Below are positions 34,440-47,629 of a stretch of DNA of 64,000 nucleotides, in pieces. The notes below the pieces were generated by a model. That model made no database searches, was not told the origin of the DNA, and saw nothing but the letters and a program-made list of their open reading frames with translations. How positions within the stretch are numbered: the first letter of the stretch is position 1; every line of letters starts with the position of its first letter. The stretch covers positions 18,291,901-18,355,900 of the forward strand of contig CM028326.1 of the NCBI GenBank assembly GCA_016647705.1. The letters are read 5' to 3'. The stretch comes from Eucommia ulmoides. Lineage: Eukaryota; Streptophyta; Magnoliopsida; Garryales; Eucommiaceae. Made by a program: the position numbers and the translations under genes.

Positions 34440-34735
34440 CGCTTCGACCCCCTGAGTCGTGGATGATTCTCTAGATCCGCATCCCGGCTTTCAGCGTTGC
34501 GAGTGATTCTCCACGGTTACATTCTGACCCCCTGAGTCACATCTTGGCTCTGGCGTCGCGAGTGATTCTCCACGGCTGCATTCCGACCCCCTGAGTTGTG
34601 GCCAAACTCTCGGTGTCGCGAATAATTCTCCTCAACGGTATTTTGACCCCTTGAGTCGCGGATGATTCTCCACCCAACATTCTGACTCTTGGCATCGCGA
34701 GTAACTCTCTACAAGCCTCAACCCGGTGCTCAGCA
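34440..34735 (+). repeat. Degenerate tandem repeats, GATTCTCCACGG type
   Basis: About six copies of GATTCTCCACGG...CCCCCTGAGTCG(C/T)G at irregular spacing of 40-60 bases in the LARD-like internal region. Non-coding. Confidence 0.7.
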
Positions 34736-35269
34736 TCGAGGGTGATAACCAGACAATCTCTGAAAGTCAATAGCCCGTACTCGGGGATAGACCAAGGTCA
34801 TCCACCAAGGGCAGGGCATTGATCGGGTCTGAGGGCCTGCAGCCAAGTACCTCTCCCTACCAGTCGATTATGAGTCCGACGTTCTAAAAGAGAAGGTGCT
34901 CCTGCATGGACTAAATGGAGATAACCTGAAAGGGTTCTTAAATGAGCCTAACTATGGAGAACTCCCCGATGACCGGCCACAGGGGTCCAACCACCGTGTT
35001 GCGCGCCTGTGGATTAAGAGGATCAGGCACCCTGGGAAACCTTACTCCTAAGTCCACGACACAATTTCCTTGCAATTAGCTCGTGTCCCGGACTGGGGGG
35101 CTAGTGGTCTATGGTCTTGGTCCTGGGCAGAGATGTGAGAAACTTTCAAAATTTTATAACCCTGAAAATAGGACTAAGTAGACGGCTTGGCAAAAACGCC
35201 AAAAAAAAAAGGGTTTAAGGGGGGCAAGGTTGCCCCCCTAAAGAAAAGAGAGAGGGGGAGGGGTGCAGC

Positions 35270-35465
35270 TGCCCCTCTCCCATGCTGGCCCCCAAAGGGG
35301 GCCAGCGTTGGTCTCTTTGGGGGCCATTGCTGGTCCCTTTGGGGACCAGCATTACGTTGGTCCTTGGGGCCAGCATGCGACGCTGGCCATGGGGCCAACG
35401 TCACATGTTGGTCCCACTTGGGACCAGCATGAGGCTGGTCCCAAGTGGCCAACGTAGTGCTGCTA
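35270..35465 (+). repeat. Hairpin-rich GC array (TGGTCCC...GGGACCAGC)
   Basis: Alternating GGGGCCAGC, TGGTCC and GGGACCAGCAT words form nested palindromes, for example TGGTCCCACTTGGGACCAGC. It is the most GC-rich part of the window and could fold strongly in an RNA. Confidence 0.75.
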
Positions 35466-35639
35466 GTCGCAAGACCTGCTTTAAGGGGGAGGGGGGCTTA
35501 TTTTTGTTTTTCTTTAGTTCAGGGGCATCGTCTCGCCCTCCTACCCGTCCGTGACATATATCCCCTGGAACTCGCCTGAATTTTTCCCGCGGTGAAGACC
35601 GATCCATGTTTAGGGCTTGTTGACGGTGAATGTGTGTCG

Positions 35640-36120
35640 CCTTGAAAATAAAAAAAAATTCGGGACCGCCCTACCGTGCTACTAGACCCCGGGCCCTGGC
35701 CGTATGGGAGCCTATTTCAATTTAGCTCATCTAAAAAAGTTCAACTATTGAAAAGTTGTCGCCGTGAAAATCAAAAAATTTGGGGTCGCCCTGCCGCGCT
35801 ACCTAACTCCGGACACCGGCGGTATGGGAACGTATTTCGATTTAACTCCTCTAAAAAAGTTCAACTCTTAAAAAATCGTTGCCGTGAAATCGAAAAAATT
35901 TGGGGTCGCCCTGCTGTGCTACCTGACCCCAGACCCCGACCGTAGGGGAGCGTATTTCAAATTAGCTCCCCTAAAAAACTTCAACTTTTGAAAAATTGTC
36001 GTCTTAAAAATCGAAGAAATTCTGGATCGCCCTACCGTGCTACTTGACCCTGGACCCCGACCGTATGGAGGCCTATTTCGAATAAGCTCCTCAAGAAAAA
36101 ACTAACTCTTAAAAAAATGT
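35640..36120 (+). repeat. Four tandem copies of a 120-bp unit
   Basis: Copies begin near 35642, 35763, 35883 and 36003. Each has a TGAAAAT(C)AAAAAATT-type start, GGGTCGCCCTGCCGTGCTAC, CCCCGGCCGTATGGGAGCG, TATTTC(A/G)A(T/A)TTAGCTC and AAAAAAGTTCAACT. Diverged by point changes; internal to the LARD-like element. Confidence 0.85.
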
Positions 36121-36229
36121 CGATCAGAGGTGTTTCTCGCTCTTCGAAGTCTCTAGGACGCCCGTTTCAGCCAGGAATTGATATCCCTGACCGCCTCGCT
36201 TCTCTCGCCGCATAGGGCTAGGGGGCAAC

Positions 36230-37026
36230 TGATGAGGGTATTTTTGGGCACCTCTGAGTCAGCACTTAGGACCCAGTCACGTGTCAACCCTCACAATGAT
36301 AGGGACGCATTCTAGAGTCCACAACGCCACGCTAGAGCATACATCGACTACGCCTCCTCCTTGGAATCTCATTTGCACCTAGGGATGAGCGAGGAGCCCC
36401 GCAGGGACGTGCCGTTTTGAGCTTTGCGCCATTCCATCGACGATCAGTTTTAGGGACTCAGCTGTTTACCTCGACCGACTCCCCTTTTCACCTTGTTTCT
36501 GTTTCAGAACTCCACGGATCTCCGCTCTCCTCTACCAGCTCACTGCCGCAGGCTTAACAAAGGCCCGCGGGCTTCGCCAAATGGGCCCAAAAGCCCAAGC
36601 CCAACGATTATCTCCTAAACGCCCTGGATTATCGGCAAAACACCGAGTTTCGACTAATTAATCGTGTTTAGGCCCGATTAATCATCTCCAACGCCTATAT
36701 ATATCGGGGGCTATGTAAACCCAAGGTACGCTTTAATGACTTACATTAGGTGTGAGTTCATTTGTTTCCTTGCTATATTCTGTACCTTTTCTCTCTGAGC
36801 ACTGATTACCACGTTGGAGGGGCTTCACCGGGATAAACCCCAGTCTGAGCCTTCTACAGGTACACTCCCTGAGGAGTAGGACTCTAGACATAACAGGTCA
36901 GTCCTCCCAGGACCCAGCACAGCTCGCTCGAGGACTTTTCAATCGACAACTCCACCTCAGCAAGAGGACCCACTTGTCATCCGACTGGACCATACTCGAG
37001 GTGTGTATCAGTTTTATGCACCAACA
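36230..37026 (+). repeat. Gypsy LARD-like element, right LTR
   Basis: Pairs with the left LTR over its whole length, with scattered substitutions and only tiny gaps. Preceded by a purine-rich tract. Confidence 0.93.
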
Positions 37027-37556
37027 AATATATAATTAAATCATAAAAAAAATACAATGTTAAATTCAGCACGATGTGAAAAACTACAAAAGTTCCGAAG
37101 TAGCAAGTTAAATGTAACATAATCGTGAAAATTAAAAATTCTGAAAATTCCAAGTTATATATCACATGAATATGAAAACTAATGAAAAAAATAGTGAATG
37201 TGAAATTATCTTGAAAATCTTATTAAGATCAAGTTAAATGTAACACAATTGTGAAAATTAAAATTTTTGAAAATTCCAGATTATATATCACATGAATCTG
37301 AAAACTAATGAAAAAAATTGTGAATGTGAAATCATCTTGAAAATCTTATTAAGTTGAATCTGAATATATAATTAGATCGTGAAAAATATTGCATAAAATA
37401 ATAGTTATTTTGATTTAAAAAAAATAATTTTAAATTCCTATTTTTTAAGAAGTCATATATCAAGTAGTTGGAAGGACAAATCTGATAGAATAATTATGAA
37501 GGACTATTTGGTAATCGATGTAAAAAAATAGTTTGTTTGATAGTTTTACCCAAGAT

Positions 37557-38041
37557 CTACCTAAGAGGCAGGTGAATTGGGTAGTCACAAAAATTTAAAC
37601 AATTGAATCCTTAATACACAAGTTATCAATTTCACTAATTGATTATTGTCTTGTTAAACAACGGAAATGTGTTTAACTAAGTTCATACCCAAAAAACAGA
37701 AATATAATAAAGCAACACACAACAATTTATCCTGGTTCGGTAAACTACTCTTACCTACGTCCAGTCCCCCAAACTCCATAGAGATTTCGCAATCCCTTGA
37801 TCCCTTGATTCCTTTCTCAAGTAGGAACCAAACCCTCACAATCTTTTTCATAGGTTTAGAATTAATCTAATTTTTTTAAGCAGGCCTAAAATAAAACATT
37901 TGCACTATTACACTATTACACTTTTCCTTTTTACAAGTTTAGAACGAATCTAATTTTTTTCGCAGGCTAGAAATTAAACCTTTACACTCTTACACTGTTA
38001 CACCTTTTTTTTTTTTTTTTTTTCACAGGCTTAGGAAGAAA

Positions 38042-38101
<60 letters not shown>

Positions 38102-39600
38102 GCTAAAGATTAACCTAATTCTGTTACAGGAATAATCAAAACTTAATCCATTTAAAACTCTAAAGATTGAACCTAATCTTTTTCATAAGCTAAAGATCTA
38201 ACCTTAACTACCATGATTAAATACTGTCCCAAATATGTCTAATCCACTCAAATTCGCAAATACAAAAAATTCACAAGTTTCTTCCCACATGAGCTTCTAC
38301 CATCTCAAAACAATTATACTCAATTAATGTCTAAAACCTATGAGATAGCCTTATGTGAGAAATAAATCTGATTTAATCAATTTAAGGCACAAATAATATG
38401 TAATTAGATTTTGTAGGTAAAAATCATTTCTTAAGATATGTAGGATTTTCATATAGGAAATTCTAAAACAAATATTCTAAGTAATCAAATAGATAATCTA
38501 AGAAAAGAACTTTAATTAACTAGGAAACATCTCACTAAGATTTCTTGAAAACAATTACTATAACTCAGTGTAGAACAAAGATTAGTGATGAAATTTTTTG
38601 CGCGCTCCAATCAAGCACGCTTTAAATAACTCTCTTGGAAAATATTTCAATGAATATCACTTTCTTTTAAAAGTAAAGACTGATTAGTCTTGATTAATTA
38701 AAGTTTAAAATGCAGGTCTCTATAGATAGAATTCTAACTAGGCCTATAATGGCTAGTTTTCAAAAGATAAGACCTAAAATGTCACTTGAAGATCCTATAT
38801 ATCACAAACTATCAAAATAGATATATTTAATTTAAAAATACTTTTAGCTAAACTCGATTTGGTCCTCAAAACTTTTTAAATTCAAAACACTTAAAGATGG
38901 GAAGTAGTTTTACTGATTCAATTAATAGAATAAATTAATATATGGACCAAATTGATAGGATCTTAGTGATATATGATATATAATAGTAAAATACTCAAAT
39001 TTCAAAAATATTTCATTTTCAAACATTCAAAATCATTAGATTTGGATAAAAGATCATGCAGAATGAAATCGTCAAAGTTGACTTATCTACGCCCATCGAC
39101 CGACCGGCCCATCATTAGTCGACCAACGCTTGTAACAGTCAACTTTCTGACCGTTGCATTGCCTTTCGTCGGTTGACTAGCCGCACGGTCAGTTGACCAA
39201 TCCGACCAATGAGTTCATCTGTTTTTCTTCGTTTAAGCCACTGGTTACATTAGCCAACCGACCTCTTTTGTCGTTTGACATAATTGGTAAGTGGGTTAAC
39301 ATTTTAACTCTTTTAAGCTACTGTTTTCGTTAGTCGACCTACCCATTTTGTTGGTTGACCGGTTTGACCAAAAACTCATCATTTTATGTGTTTAAAAACA
39401 TTTTCTCAATTCAACTCTTTATTAAAAATATTTTTATGATTTCAACACTTTATAAAAATCATTTAGGATCTTAAACGTATCACTTCTTACAATGATACAT
39501 GTAAGATTACTCATTTTAAAGTTTTGTACGTGATCCGGGTTGCATAAAGAGCATAAGAGTAATGAGTTATTTTTACCGACATATACAAAAAATCTTCAAT
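37557..39600. other. Retroelement remnant with poly-T tract
   Basis: The opening AGAGGCAGGTGAATTGGG, then TGGTTCGGTAAAC and TACCTACGTCCAGTCCCC, is a sequence order I associate with a common plant retroelement remnant. Later text holds GTTGAC/GACCGACC-rich sequence (39060-39370). A poly-T tract of about 53 bases lies at 38046-38098. No coding part. Family not assigned. Confidence 0.35.
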
Positions 39601-39829
39601 GCTTCAAAAATCTTCAATGTCTTCAATTTGCGCCCGTTCTGAATTACTTCATAAAATCTTCATCTTTATATATCTTCATCGATTGATAATTTTTTATTCA
39701 TTTTTTTCTCATTATAACACATGGAACTTTTAATTTGAAATCACCCAGTAAAATTGATAGTTCCATAAAATATCAATGTTCAATTGTCCATCAAAACATT
39801 AGGTTCAATAACCCTCTTATAAAGAGCTG

Positions 39830-40063
39830 CCGGTGACTACCCCTTTAATTATACCTATTGAGAGAAGTGAAATCTCTCTTTTGTTGGAGGAAATTATGTT
39901 TCGAATGGATTTGAAAATCTTATTTTTCCTCTTTAAAATTCTATTTTATGGATTTTTACAAATTTTTTTTAGTAGCACCCAAATAAGGGATTTTAGAAAA
40001 ATAATTTGTAAAATTCCTTTTCAAAATGAAATCCCTCATTGAATTACCTTACCCAAATGCAAC
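39830..40063. mobile_element. Partial PIF/Harbinger-like end
   Basis: The right end read inward, GGTTGCATTTGGGTAAGG, matches the left end of element 2 (GGTTGCGTTTGGGTAAGG), and TTA follows at 40064-40066. The AAATCC(C/T)-rich text inside resembles element 2. The other end was not found, so it is a fragment. Confidence 0.5.
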
Positions 40064-40279
40064 CTTATCTTTTTAAATCAGAGTAATAGATCTTCTAAAT
40101 TGGAGTTAACATACAGATATCAGCATTTAAATTCTAATTTTATCCCTTAAAATTTAAGATTCGTTCATAAAATTGTTTAATTGCTTTTCCTATGTGTTTC
40201 TTGGATTCTTTCTTTTTCATATATCTTTTTTTTTTCTTCCCTCATTTTCATTTCTTTTGCATTTTTAACCCTCTTTTCT

Positions 40280-40329
<50 letters not shown>
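40280..40329. repeat. (CT)n(AT)n microsatellite
   Basis: A run of CT dinucleotides passing directly into AT dinucleotides. Confidence 0.9.
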
Positions 40330-42945
40330 CTTTTCTCTTCTTTATTTTTAACCCAAATGAACCCCACCACACTACTAGTGTCCCCACCATCCTCCAACCA
40401 CCACCACCGCCAAGTTAACCACCACCTACAATCACCATTTCCATAGCCATCAACATCAACCAACCACCATCCTTTCCCAACACCACCACTAGTGTTTGAT
40501 TCTCTCTCTTTCTCTTTTTTTCTCTCCCTGTAATTATATAATATTGATGAGGGTATTCTCGGACACCACTAAGTCAACATTTGGGATTCAACCACATGTT
40601 CATCCTCTTAGTGACGTGGATGTATTTCGAAATCCACAACATCATGCTAGAACATATGTCGCATGTTTTTAAAATCGGACCAGACATCGAACTGGAAAAG
40701 TCACCGGGTCACCGATAGCCAAAAAATTATCAATCTCAATATTGACATCAGATTTTCAATACTTTTATAAAAGTTCTATAAATATTACCTAAACATTCTT
40801 CAAACATATATCCATGTATAAATATGAATCGAGGGACATAGATACGTCCCAACTAAAAAAAATAAAAATTCGATACATCAAAAAAGTCAATAGTTACTGA
40901 TTGTAAACTATTATACCTCCTTATGAAATTCCAGTGACCTCCACAAGCTAGCTCTGCCTAATGTTAGTAGTGGTCTAATACATCTAGTTTCGTTTTCCTA
41001 TCTTAATTTGGTTGATTTGATTGGGGTCCTACATCTTTTTCATTTGGCGCTTTATACAATGCCACCTTGATCAACAAAAAAGTTTTTATTATTTTAAACA
41101 CATTTCCATTAGCACCACCTAATCCTCATTACTACCCGAAGATTCCCAAAACGCAACTTTTCAATATATCCTCCAATATCTGAATCGTACTTCTCAATTG
41201 ACCGTTTATCTACAAATAAAACGAGGTACCAACTTTCAATTTGGCACCTTAAGTAGTATGGATATTCATCCAGAACGTCAAAATAAATATCAGCTCCTCG
41301 TATTACAGTTTCTCCTATACAGTTTCTCCAATAGAGAAATATTACCTGGAATTAGCTAGCCGACTTTCTATATTTACAACATGTCAATTTTTACGACGGT
41401 AATTATTACATATAAAACTCACCTTTTAAGATATCACCATTCAATACCGCATTTTGAATTCCTCCGCAGACTATTCATACAACAGTGACTTAATTTGTTT
41501 TGATAAAAATTATCTTTCAAATTACAGTACAGCGACAACACTTACACATTAACAATTTAATTATCGAAATATGGTCAATCAATTTATCCAAAAGCAACTA
41601 TCAATTTTCGAACGAATAAGTCACACTGGTAATCTTATCCCAACTTTATTCGACACTTATATTGAACCGGTGCCTTATGAAACCAAACAATCCCGTCAAT
41701 ATTCACTTAGCATACGAATCAAGACTCCCATTTTCATTTTGGAAGAGATAAAGACTACAATAACCCACCTGGATAGTAATGCTCGACCTTAATTTTGCTA
41801 ACATACAAGACACCTAACAACCAATTCTGCGATTTCTCATTCCATTCCAATCTACCAATAATGCTTACTCAATCTCGATACATTTGATACTACCGGGTCC
41901 ATTGCATATATTGAACTATGCATTTCCTTTAATGGTACCTTCTGTCAAATAGGCATCATTAGGAACATACAATCTATTGTTAATCGTCAAAACTTCATCA
42001 TTATTTCTAACACGATAGTCAGCTCTTGTGATCATTTTTCACTTTATCCCTAATCTTTCCCAACTGAAAATCCGACTTCTGCACTTCTACAACACGGTCG
42101 ATCAATGTCGGTTTCAAAAATCAAAATCTCAAACAGCGTTGCCATCTAACCAACCGCCCACTAAAACTTGCAAAGGTCTCAACTTAACACAAAATTTAGT
42201 ATAAACAACCTGAATGTACGTAACCAAACCGCCGATTTCCGATTCAAAACATTTGCTACAACATTAACCTTTCCTAAATAATAATGGATAGTACTATGGT
42301 AGTCTTTGCTCAATTTTATTCAACGTCTCTGCCTCAGATTTAGCTCATTTTGAATAAGCAAATATTCCAAACTCTGGTGATTGGTACATATCCCTCAAAT
42401 CTCGTCATACAGGTAGGATTTCTAAAACTTTAAGGCAATCACAAACACTGCCAACTCCCAAAGTTTCGCATTTCAGTCACACTTGTCGGCCTTTCCCATT
42501 AAATCACAGCCTTGACTTCCATTGGATTCACTTGAATACTATCTCTCAAGATCATATGTCTCAAAATTACCACTTAATCCAATCCAACTCACATTTATTG
42601 AATTTGGCATACAATTACTTTTCTCGCAACGTCAGCAACATAGTTTGGAGATACTTTGCATGCTCTTTTCTATTCTTGATCGGATCGCCGTTTTTTGCCA
42701 CATTACTATCTCATATCTCCAACTGGTGCTATACTAATCGAAAATCTATTTGGGAAAAACACCCTGGTCTTTCGCAGTTGATCGAACAAATCATCAATTT
42801 TTACGAACCGTCTTCTTATTCAATCATTGGTTATCAATACTCATTTTCAACATACCCCCATTTTTCTTTACGAATGGCACCCGAAATACCTTTATGAAGA
42901 GAAACACCAGGTCTAACTTAATAGTGAGTTAACAGTTTAATTTAT

Positions 42946-43335
42946 TGTAACGATCCGATTTTCCAGGGCGTCACACGGCTTCTTCTATAGAGACTTCCTA
43001 AACCTAAAACTATCTCACTCGAATTTCCAATATTCAATAAATTGTAGTACTAACGACAACCATCTGAATTAGTGATTTTACGACGGAAAATTATTAAATA
43101 CTACTAAGTAAAAATCAATCTTATACTTAAAATTAATGCACTCATTTTTCTACGCAACGGCGACCAAATTTCCTTTTTTTTTTTTTTTTTTTTTTAGTCC
43201 CAAAGTTATAATTAAAATCCCAATTTCCCACATTTTATCAGCACGATTATATTTAACCAACTTAATAAGCCTAATGTTTAATTCATTAAAATTATGGAAC
43301 TTATTTTTTAACAACTATGGTTATTAATCATGCTT
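42946..43335 (+). mobile_element. LTR-type fragment related to 11774-13707
   Basis: Starts TGTAACGATCCGATTTTCCA, followed by GGGCGTCACACGG and, later, CTACGCAACGGCGACCAAAT. This order matches the start of the solo LTR in Copia element 1. The far end was not found. It interrupts the worn Gypsy polymerase region. Confidence 0.4.
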
Positions 43336-44321
43336 ACTGACACCCTGACAATTCCTCTAGGAACTACATAGGGAAAATCCCTAGCTACTACAATATTCAC
43401 CGCATGAACTTGTTCTGACTGATGCCCAGCACCTATGTAAAGTATCCTGATAACCTTTCTTTAACAACTTCTGACCTCCTGGCCCAAGAATCAAATTGAC
43501 TAGGGTAATGATTACATCTCTCAAAATACAAATTTTCACCTCTTCTAAGATTCAGAAGGTAACTTATTTTTGTAACAATCCACCGACAATTTATACGATA
43601 CGGACTATAGTTATACACACTTACTATCATCACAGACTCACAATTTCTCAACTATCTTCTACACATAATTCTTTATTGCGTTTGTTGTATTTACTAGTTC
43701 CACATACTTTTGCTCTGCCTACCCTTCAACCTAGAACGTACTACTAACTTAAATCTTTTCTAACATTGTCTACTGGTTTTGAGCAAATTAGAACTAAGTA
43801 TTAATATCATTACAAGATTCCCTTAGTATTGCCTAGAATGCGATTTTATACTCATCCTGGATGTCGTTTCATGATCCAACTTAATTGTGTTCTACTATAC
43901 TATCTAGTATTTTAACGACGACTTATTAGGTGCTACTGATAGTTAATCTCATCCTCACGTAATACGCATATAGTTGTTTCTCAATTAAAATCTCACATTT
44001 CCAACTATTAATACTCCTACAATCGCAATCCACCCATTACTACTACCAATAACACAACATCGCTCAAATCCACCAACTGACCATAACACAATTTCGTCAC
44101 ACCCACTAACTGTCAATAAGACAACCAACCATACACGATGCCAATGCACTAACACATGTAATGAAACAACTATCACCCACGTGCCGAACTCTCCTATCGA
44201 CACTCTATCTCATGTCCCCTACTGACTAGACGACTGACACGTCTTCCTATCTCATGGTCCTCTACTAGCACAACAACTGGAAAGTCTACAGAACCTATAA
44301 CCTAGGCTCTGATACCAAAAT

Positions 44322-44706
44322 TGTCAAGACCCGTCCCGGACACCCGACATCTCGGGGCTAGCGTGACGACATCACGACATCACCGAAACAACTAACCATC
44401 TATTAAACGACAATATGCATACAACAATAAACCATAATCTATATAAGCTATACATATTCTTTGTTATGGGGACACACCCGTCCCCCAAATATAATAACAA
44501 CAATATATAATACCATGAACCTCTCACAGGTTCGCCTCAGATAGTTCATCTCAACCCTCCACACAACTCCATCGTAGGACTCTACCTAGCGCCAGTAGGG
44601 GACCGACTCCTAACTGCTTCTTCTGCGAGTGTACTACCTTTTTAATAAAAACATTTTAAATGGATCAAACATATAACATATAAACATCACATTTCAAATA
44701 AAAATC

Positions 44707-44771
<65 letters not shown>

Positions 44772-47273
44772 GTATCATACCACAAGGAAAACATCCATTT
44801 TCCTATCACCACAAAATCAACATCTATATGTTTATAACATTTCAACTAAGCAATGAAAATCAACCAGAACGTCACAACAACCATATAGTATAACGCAACT
44901 GAAATAATAGATATATCATCATAAATGGATACACCAAGCCAATATAAAATAAAGTATATATAAATGCCATATACGGCAAAACACCATATACGACAAAGCA
45001 CCACATACGACACCACTACACCACACTACACCACACCACACCACACCACATTACACCTCTCCACACCACACCACATCACACTACACCTTGGCTAGCCATG
45101 TGATCGTTTTAACCTCACGATCGGGAGTTGCAACTGTACCGTACCCCGTAGGATATGCCTTCCTAGCTGGATATAATAACGCTCCGCTGGACTATGCCAG
45201 ACGGGTGAAACAATGCTCTGCTGGACTATGCCAGACGGGTGAACAACCCTCCGCTGGACTATGCCAGACGGGTGAAACACTGCTCCGCTGGACTATGCCA
45301 AGCGGGTGAATATCCACCACCAATCTCCACTTCACTTCAACAACAACTCATCTCTATCTCAACAACAACAACTCTGCCCACAATCAACCACCTCATCAAA
45401 TCAATAATATTATTATCAAACTACAACTCAATAAATAATCAACGCTCTGTCGAAGCAGATAACATCAACAGCATCGTCCAATCAATAACAACATCGTCAA
45501 ACTGCAAAATCAATAACATCGACCTCTATTTCCAAAACCAATTTAATCCATATAACTTATAAATTCATCAAATTTTATGTAAACATATTTATTCCATCAT
45601 AGATATATATGAAAATAGATTTTTGCAAGAAGACAGTACACTCACCTGATTATCTGTTTTTGAAGACTTTAACCGCCTATTCTCTACCGGTCCTCCGGTG
45701 TCTACAAACCTATTTAGTGACAGGGTCTAAATTAATATTTTGCGTAAAAACAACCTAATTATGCCATGCAACCCTAATTTCCGTAATTTCCTATTCCCCG
45801 CATTTTATATTACTATTTAACGAGTATTACTCCGTTACAGTTTACGATATCGAATTTATTCATGTGAACGGTCTCAATATTTATTATCGCTATTTCGTCA
45901 TTTTCGATACTAGTAATTAGTTTCATATAATTTTTACAAATAAAATATCGCAATAATATCCTAAATAATTTTCATAATTACCCACGAGACTATTAAATAC
46001 AATTAAATGCATATATTAAGAGTGACAGGAATTCTGCCTTTCCCGGATTTTTTCGATGGCCACGAGATTGGATTTTAAATTTTTTGGTCGGGTTATTTGC
46101 GTATTTTTCTTTTTCCCTTCTTCTTCCTTTTCCTTTTTCATTTCTGTTTTGTGTTTTTGTCTTCCGGTTCTGCTTCAGCCGGCCACTCACCACTGGCCCT
46201 TCACCTGCTCTGATCACAAGCTCACCGCTGGCCTGCTGTTTTCTGCCCACCAACACACACACAGCAGCACATACACAAACAACAACGATCATTTGAACCA
46301 CGACACACACATGCTGCCACACTGGCCGAACAGAACACACCCACTCACTGATGACGAAGTAACCAACAGACGGCACACACAAAACACAAAACCATACACC
46401 TACTTTCAACGGACTACCACCAGAGCAGCCACCACTGTCGGAGAACAGACAACACACACAAATAACCCACCGTCGGCAATGCCCAACCGGAGTGAACGAC
46501 CAGACCGTCGAATGGACGGACAACACACACACATAACCGAAACACACACACTCACTCACTAACCAGATGGCGATGAACGACCAACCAACAAATCACACAC
46601 ACATGACGACGGCAAAAACGGAGCACATACCCACATCGCTTAAACACACACACTTTTTTTCACACACACCCTTACCATTTAAATGAGACAAATAGACAGT
46701 ACACACCCATATCCCGCCGAACCAAACAACGATCAACACCAAAACACGCCCTCACGCTGATGAACTCACCATCTCCGACGATCACGAACCTCCGACGACC
46801 CTCTCTCTCTAGTTTTTCTGATTTTCTCCTCCATTTTCAGGCTTGAAACAAGATTTTTTTTATGGATCATTAATTTGCATAGATTTTAGTGGATTGGTTT
46901 ATGGATTTTGTTCACGCCACGCTGCCTCTCTCCTACGCCCTCCTGTCTCTAGTTGAACTCATGACACACGTACACACACCAGCATGCATATATATATATA
47001 TATATATATAGATTAAATGGCTCTTTTCTCCCCCTATTTTCTTAAAATCTTTTTCCTTAGTCCATTTCCACATTTAAAGGTTTCCGAAATTGTAATTTCA
47101 TCCCAAAAGTTGTTATTCTCAAAAGTTGAATTTTTGATTGAATGTTTTTCTAAATTTTCAATTTGACCCCCAAACTTTTAATTTGAAATCTTAACTAACC
47201 CGATTTCACCCCGAATTTCTAATTATTCTAAATGTAATTAAAATGACGTGCATGCTACGATTGGGGTCTTACA
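44322..47273 (-). repeat. Long LTR (2.95 kb) of the nested Gypsy element
   Basis: The ends are TGTCAAGACCCGTCCC (plus-strand left) and GGGGTCTTACA (right), a short inverted repeat. It contains an (AT)n run (44711-44765), the 33-bp tandem array at 45177-45308, CACAC-rich DNA (46250-46660) and (AT)n at 46989-47010. Large frames on both strands at 45993-46562 lie in this simple sequence. Confidence 0.7.
45177..45308 (+). repeat. Four tandem copies of a 33-bp unit
   Basis: The unit GCTGGACTATGCCAGACGGG plus TGAA(A)CAA(T)GCTCC occurs four times with few changes. It lies in the long LTR. The copies touch each other without spacers. Confidence 0.9.
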
Positions 47274-47522
47274 AAACACATGGTTTCACCTAAGTAACTG
47301 TGTTTAGGCTTGACTAATCATCTCTGACACCTATATATATTAGGGGCTAAGCAAGCTCGAGATATTACTCATTGAGGAATAAGACTCTGGACACAACTGG
47401 TCAGTCCTCCCAAGACCCAGTACAGCTCATGTAAAAAATCTTCAACCGTCGACTCCACTTCAGCAAAAAGACATCTGTCACCAGGCCGGACCATACTTAA
47501 AGTGTTGACCACTTTAGGACAT

Positions 47523-47527
<5 letters not shown>

Positions 47528-47572
<45 letters not shown>

Positions 47573-47594
47573 CATAAAGAGAGAGAAAATAAGT

Positions 47595-47629
<35 letters not shown>

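Larger units (their letters stand above)
32897..37026 (+). mobile_element. Non-autonomous Gypsy-type (LARD-like) LTR element
   Basis: An LTR element with everything needed to define it. LTRs are 32897-33692 and 36230-37026 (796 and 797 bases). Both start TGATGAGG and end CACCAACA or CCAACA. A primer-site region GTTTGGCGCCATCTGTGGGA follows the left LTR, and the polypurine tract AGGGCTAGGGGGCAAC precedes the right LTR. A perfect AATAT duplication lies outside (32892-32896, 37027-37031). The 2.5-kb inside is GC-rich, shows at most a short gag-like start and no polymerase, so the copy is defective and would have depended on relatives. The LTRs differ at roughly one base in twenty by eye, suggesting a few million years (inference from usual plant rates). 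Confidence 0.92.
32218..37556. mobile_element. MITE-like repeat split by the Gypsy LARD-like element
   Basis: The left end GGGAAAATGACCGAATAG and the right end read inward, GGGTAAAACTATCAAACAAA, look like imperfect inverted repeats. Inside, both halves are made of TTGAATTCAACACGATG, GTAACATGAATGTGAAAA and CATCTTGAAGATCTTATT words. Two copies of a roughly 125-bp unit stand in tandem at 37085-37350. The Gypsy element 32897-37026 lies between the halves. Family unknown. Confidence 0.45.
40670..47273 (-). mobile_element. Gypsy element (fossil), minus strand, inside the solo LTR
   Basis: A long LTR (44322-47273) starts the element on the minus strand with TGTAAGACCCCAATCG. It is followed by the primer-site-like TTTTGGTATCAGAGCC (44304-44319) and, further on, worn polymerase sequence. 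Reverse-transcriptase and integrase phrases of the Gypsy type are still legible on the minus strand between about 42900 and 41000 (for example YLQTMLLTLREKQLYAKFNK near 42610). Broken very many times, with only one LTR recognised. Old. The left boundary is approximate. Confidence 0.65.
40545..47527 (+). mobile_element. Solo LTR of the LARD-like Gypsy family, split by a nested Gypsy element
   Basis: The left piece (40545-40666, starting TGATGAGGGTATTCTCGG) matches the first 120 bases of the LTR at 36230. The right piece (47274-47527: GTGTTTAGGCTTGACTAATC, CACCTATATATAT, GGTCAGTCCTCCCAAGACCC, ending CATCAACA) matches its last third. AATAT lies outside both ends (40540-40544, 47528-47532), so the two pieces belong to one insertion. 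No internal region of this element is present, which fits a solo LTR. It is diverged and older than the copy at 32.9 kb. Confidence 0.75.

Noticed and set aside
35640-36120. Possible CRISPR or tandem gene array
   Set aside because: The 120-bp units have no coding and no spacer pattern; they are internal repeats of a non-autonomous LTR element.
41571-41792. 73-codon plus-strand frame
   Set aside because: Shadow of the worn minus-strand Gypsy polymerase region.
45177-45308. Possible CRISPR-like array
   Set aside because: The repeats touch each other without unique spacers, and the setting is a plant LTR.
45993-46562. Overlapping frames of 168 and 188 codons on opposite strands
   Set aside because: They lie in CA/TG-rich simple sequence within a long Gypsy LTR and show no domain.
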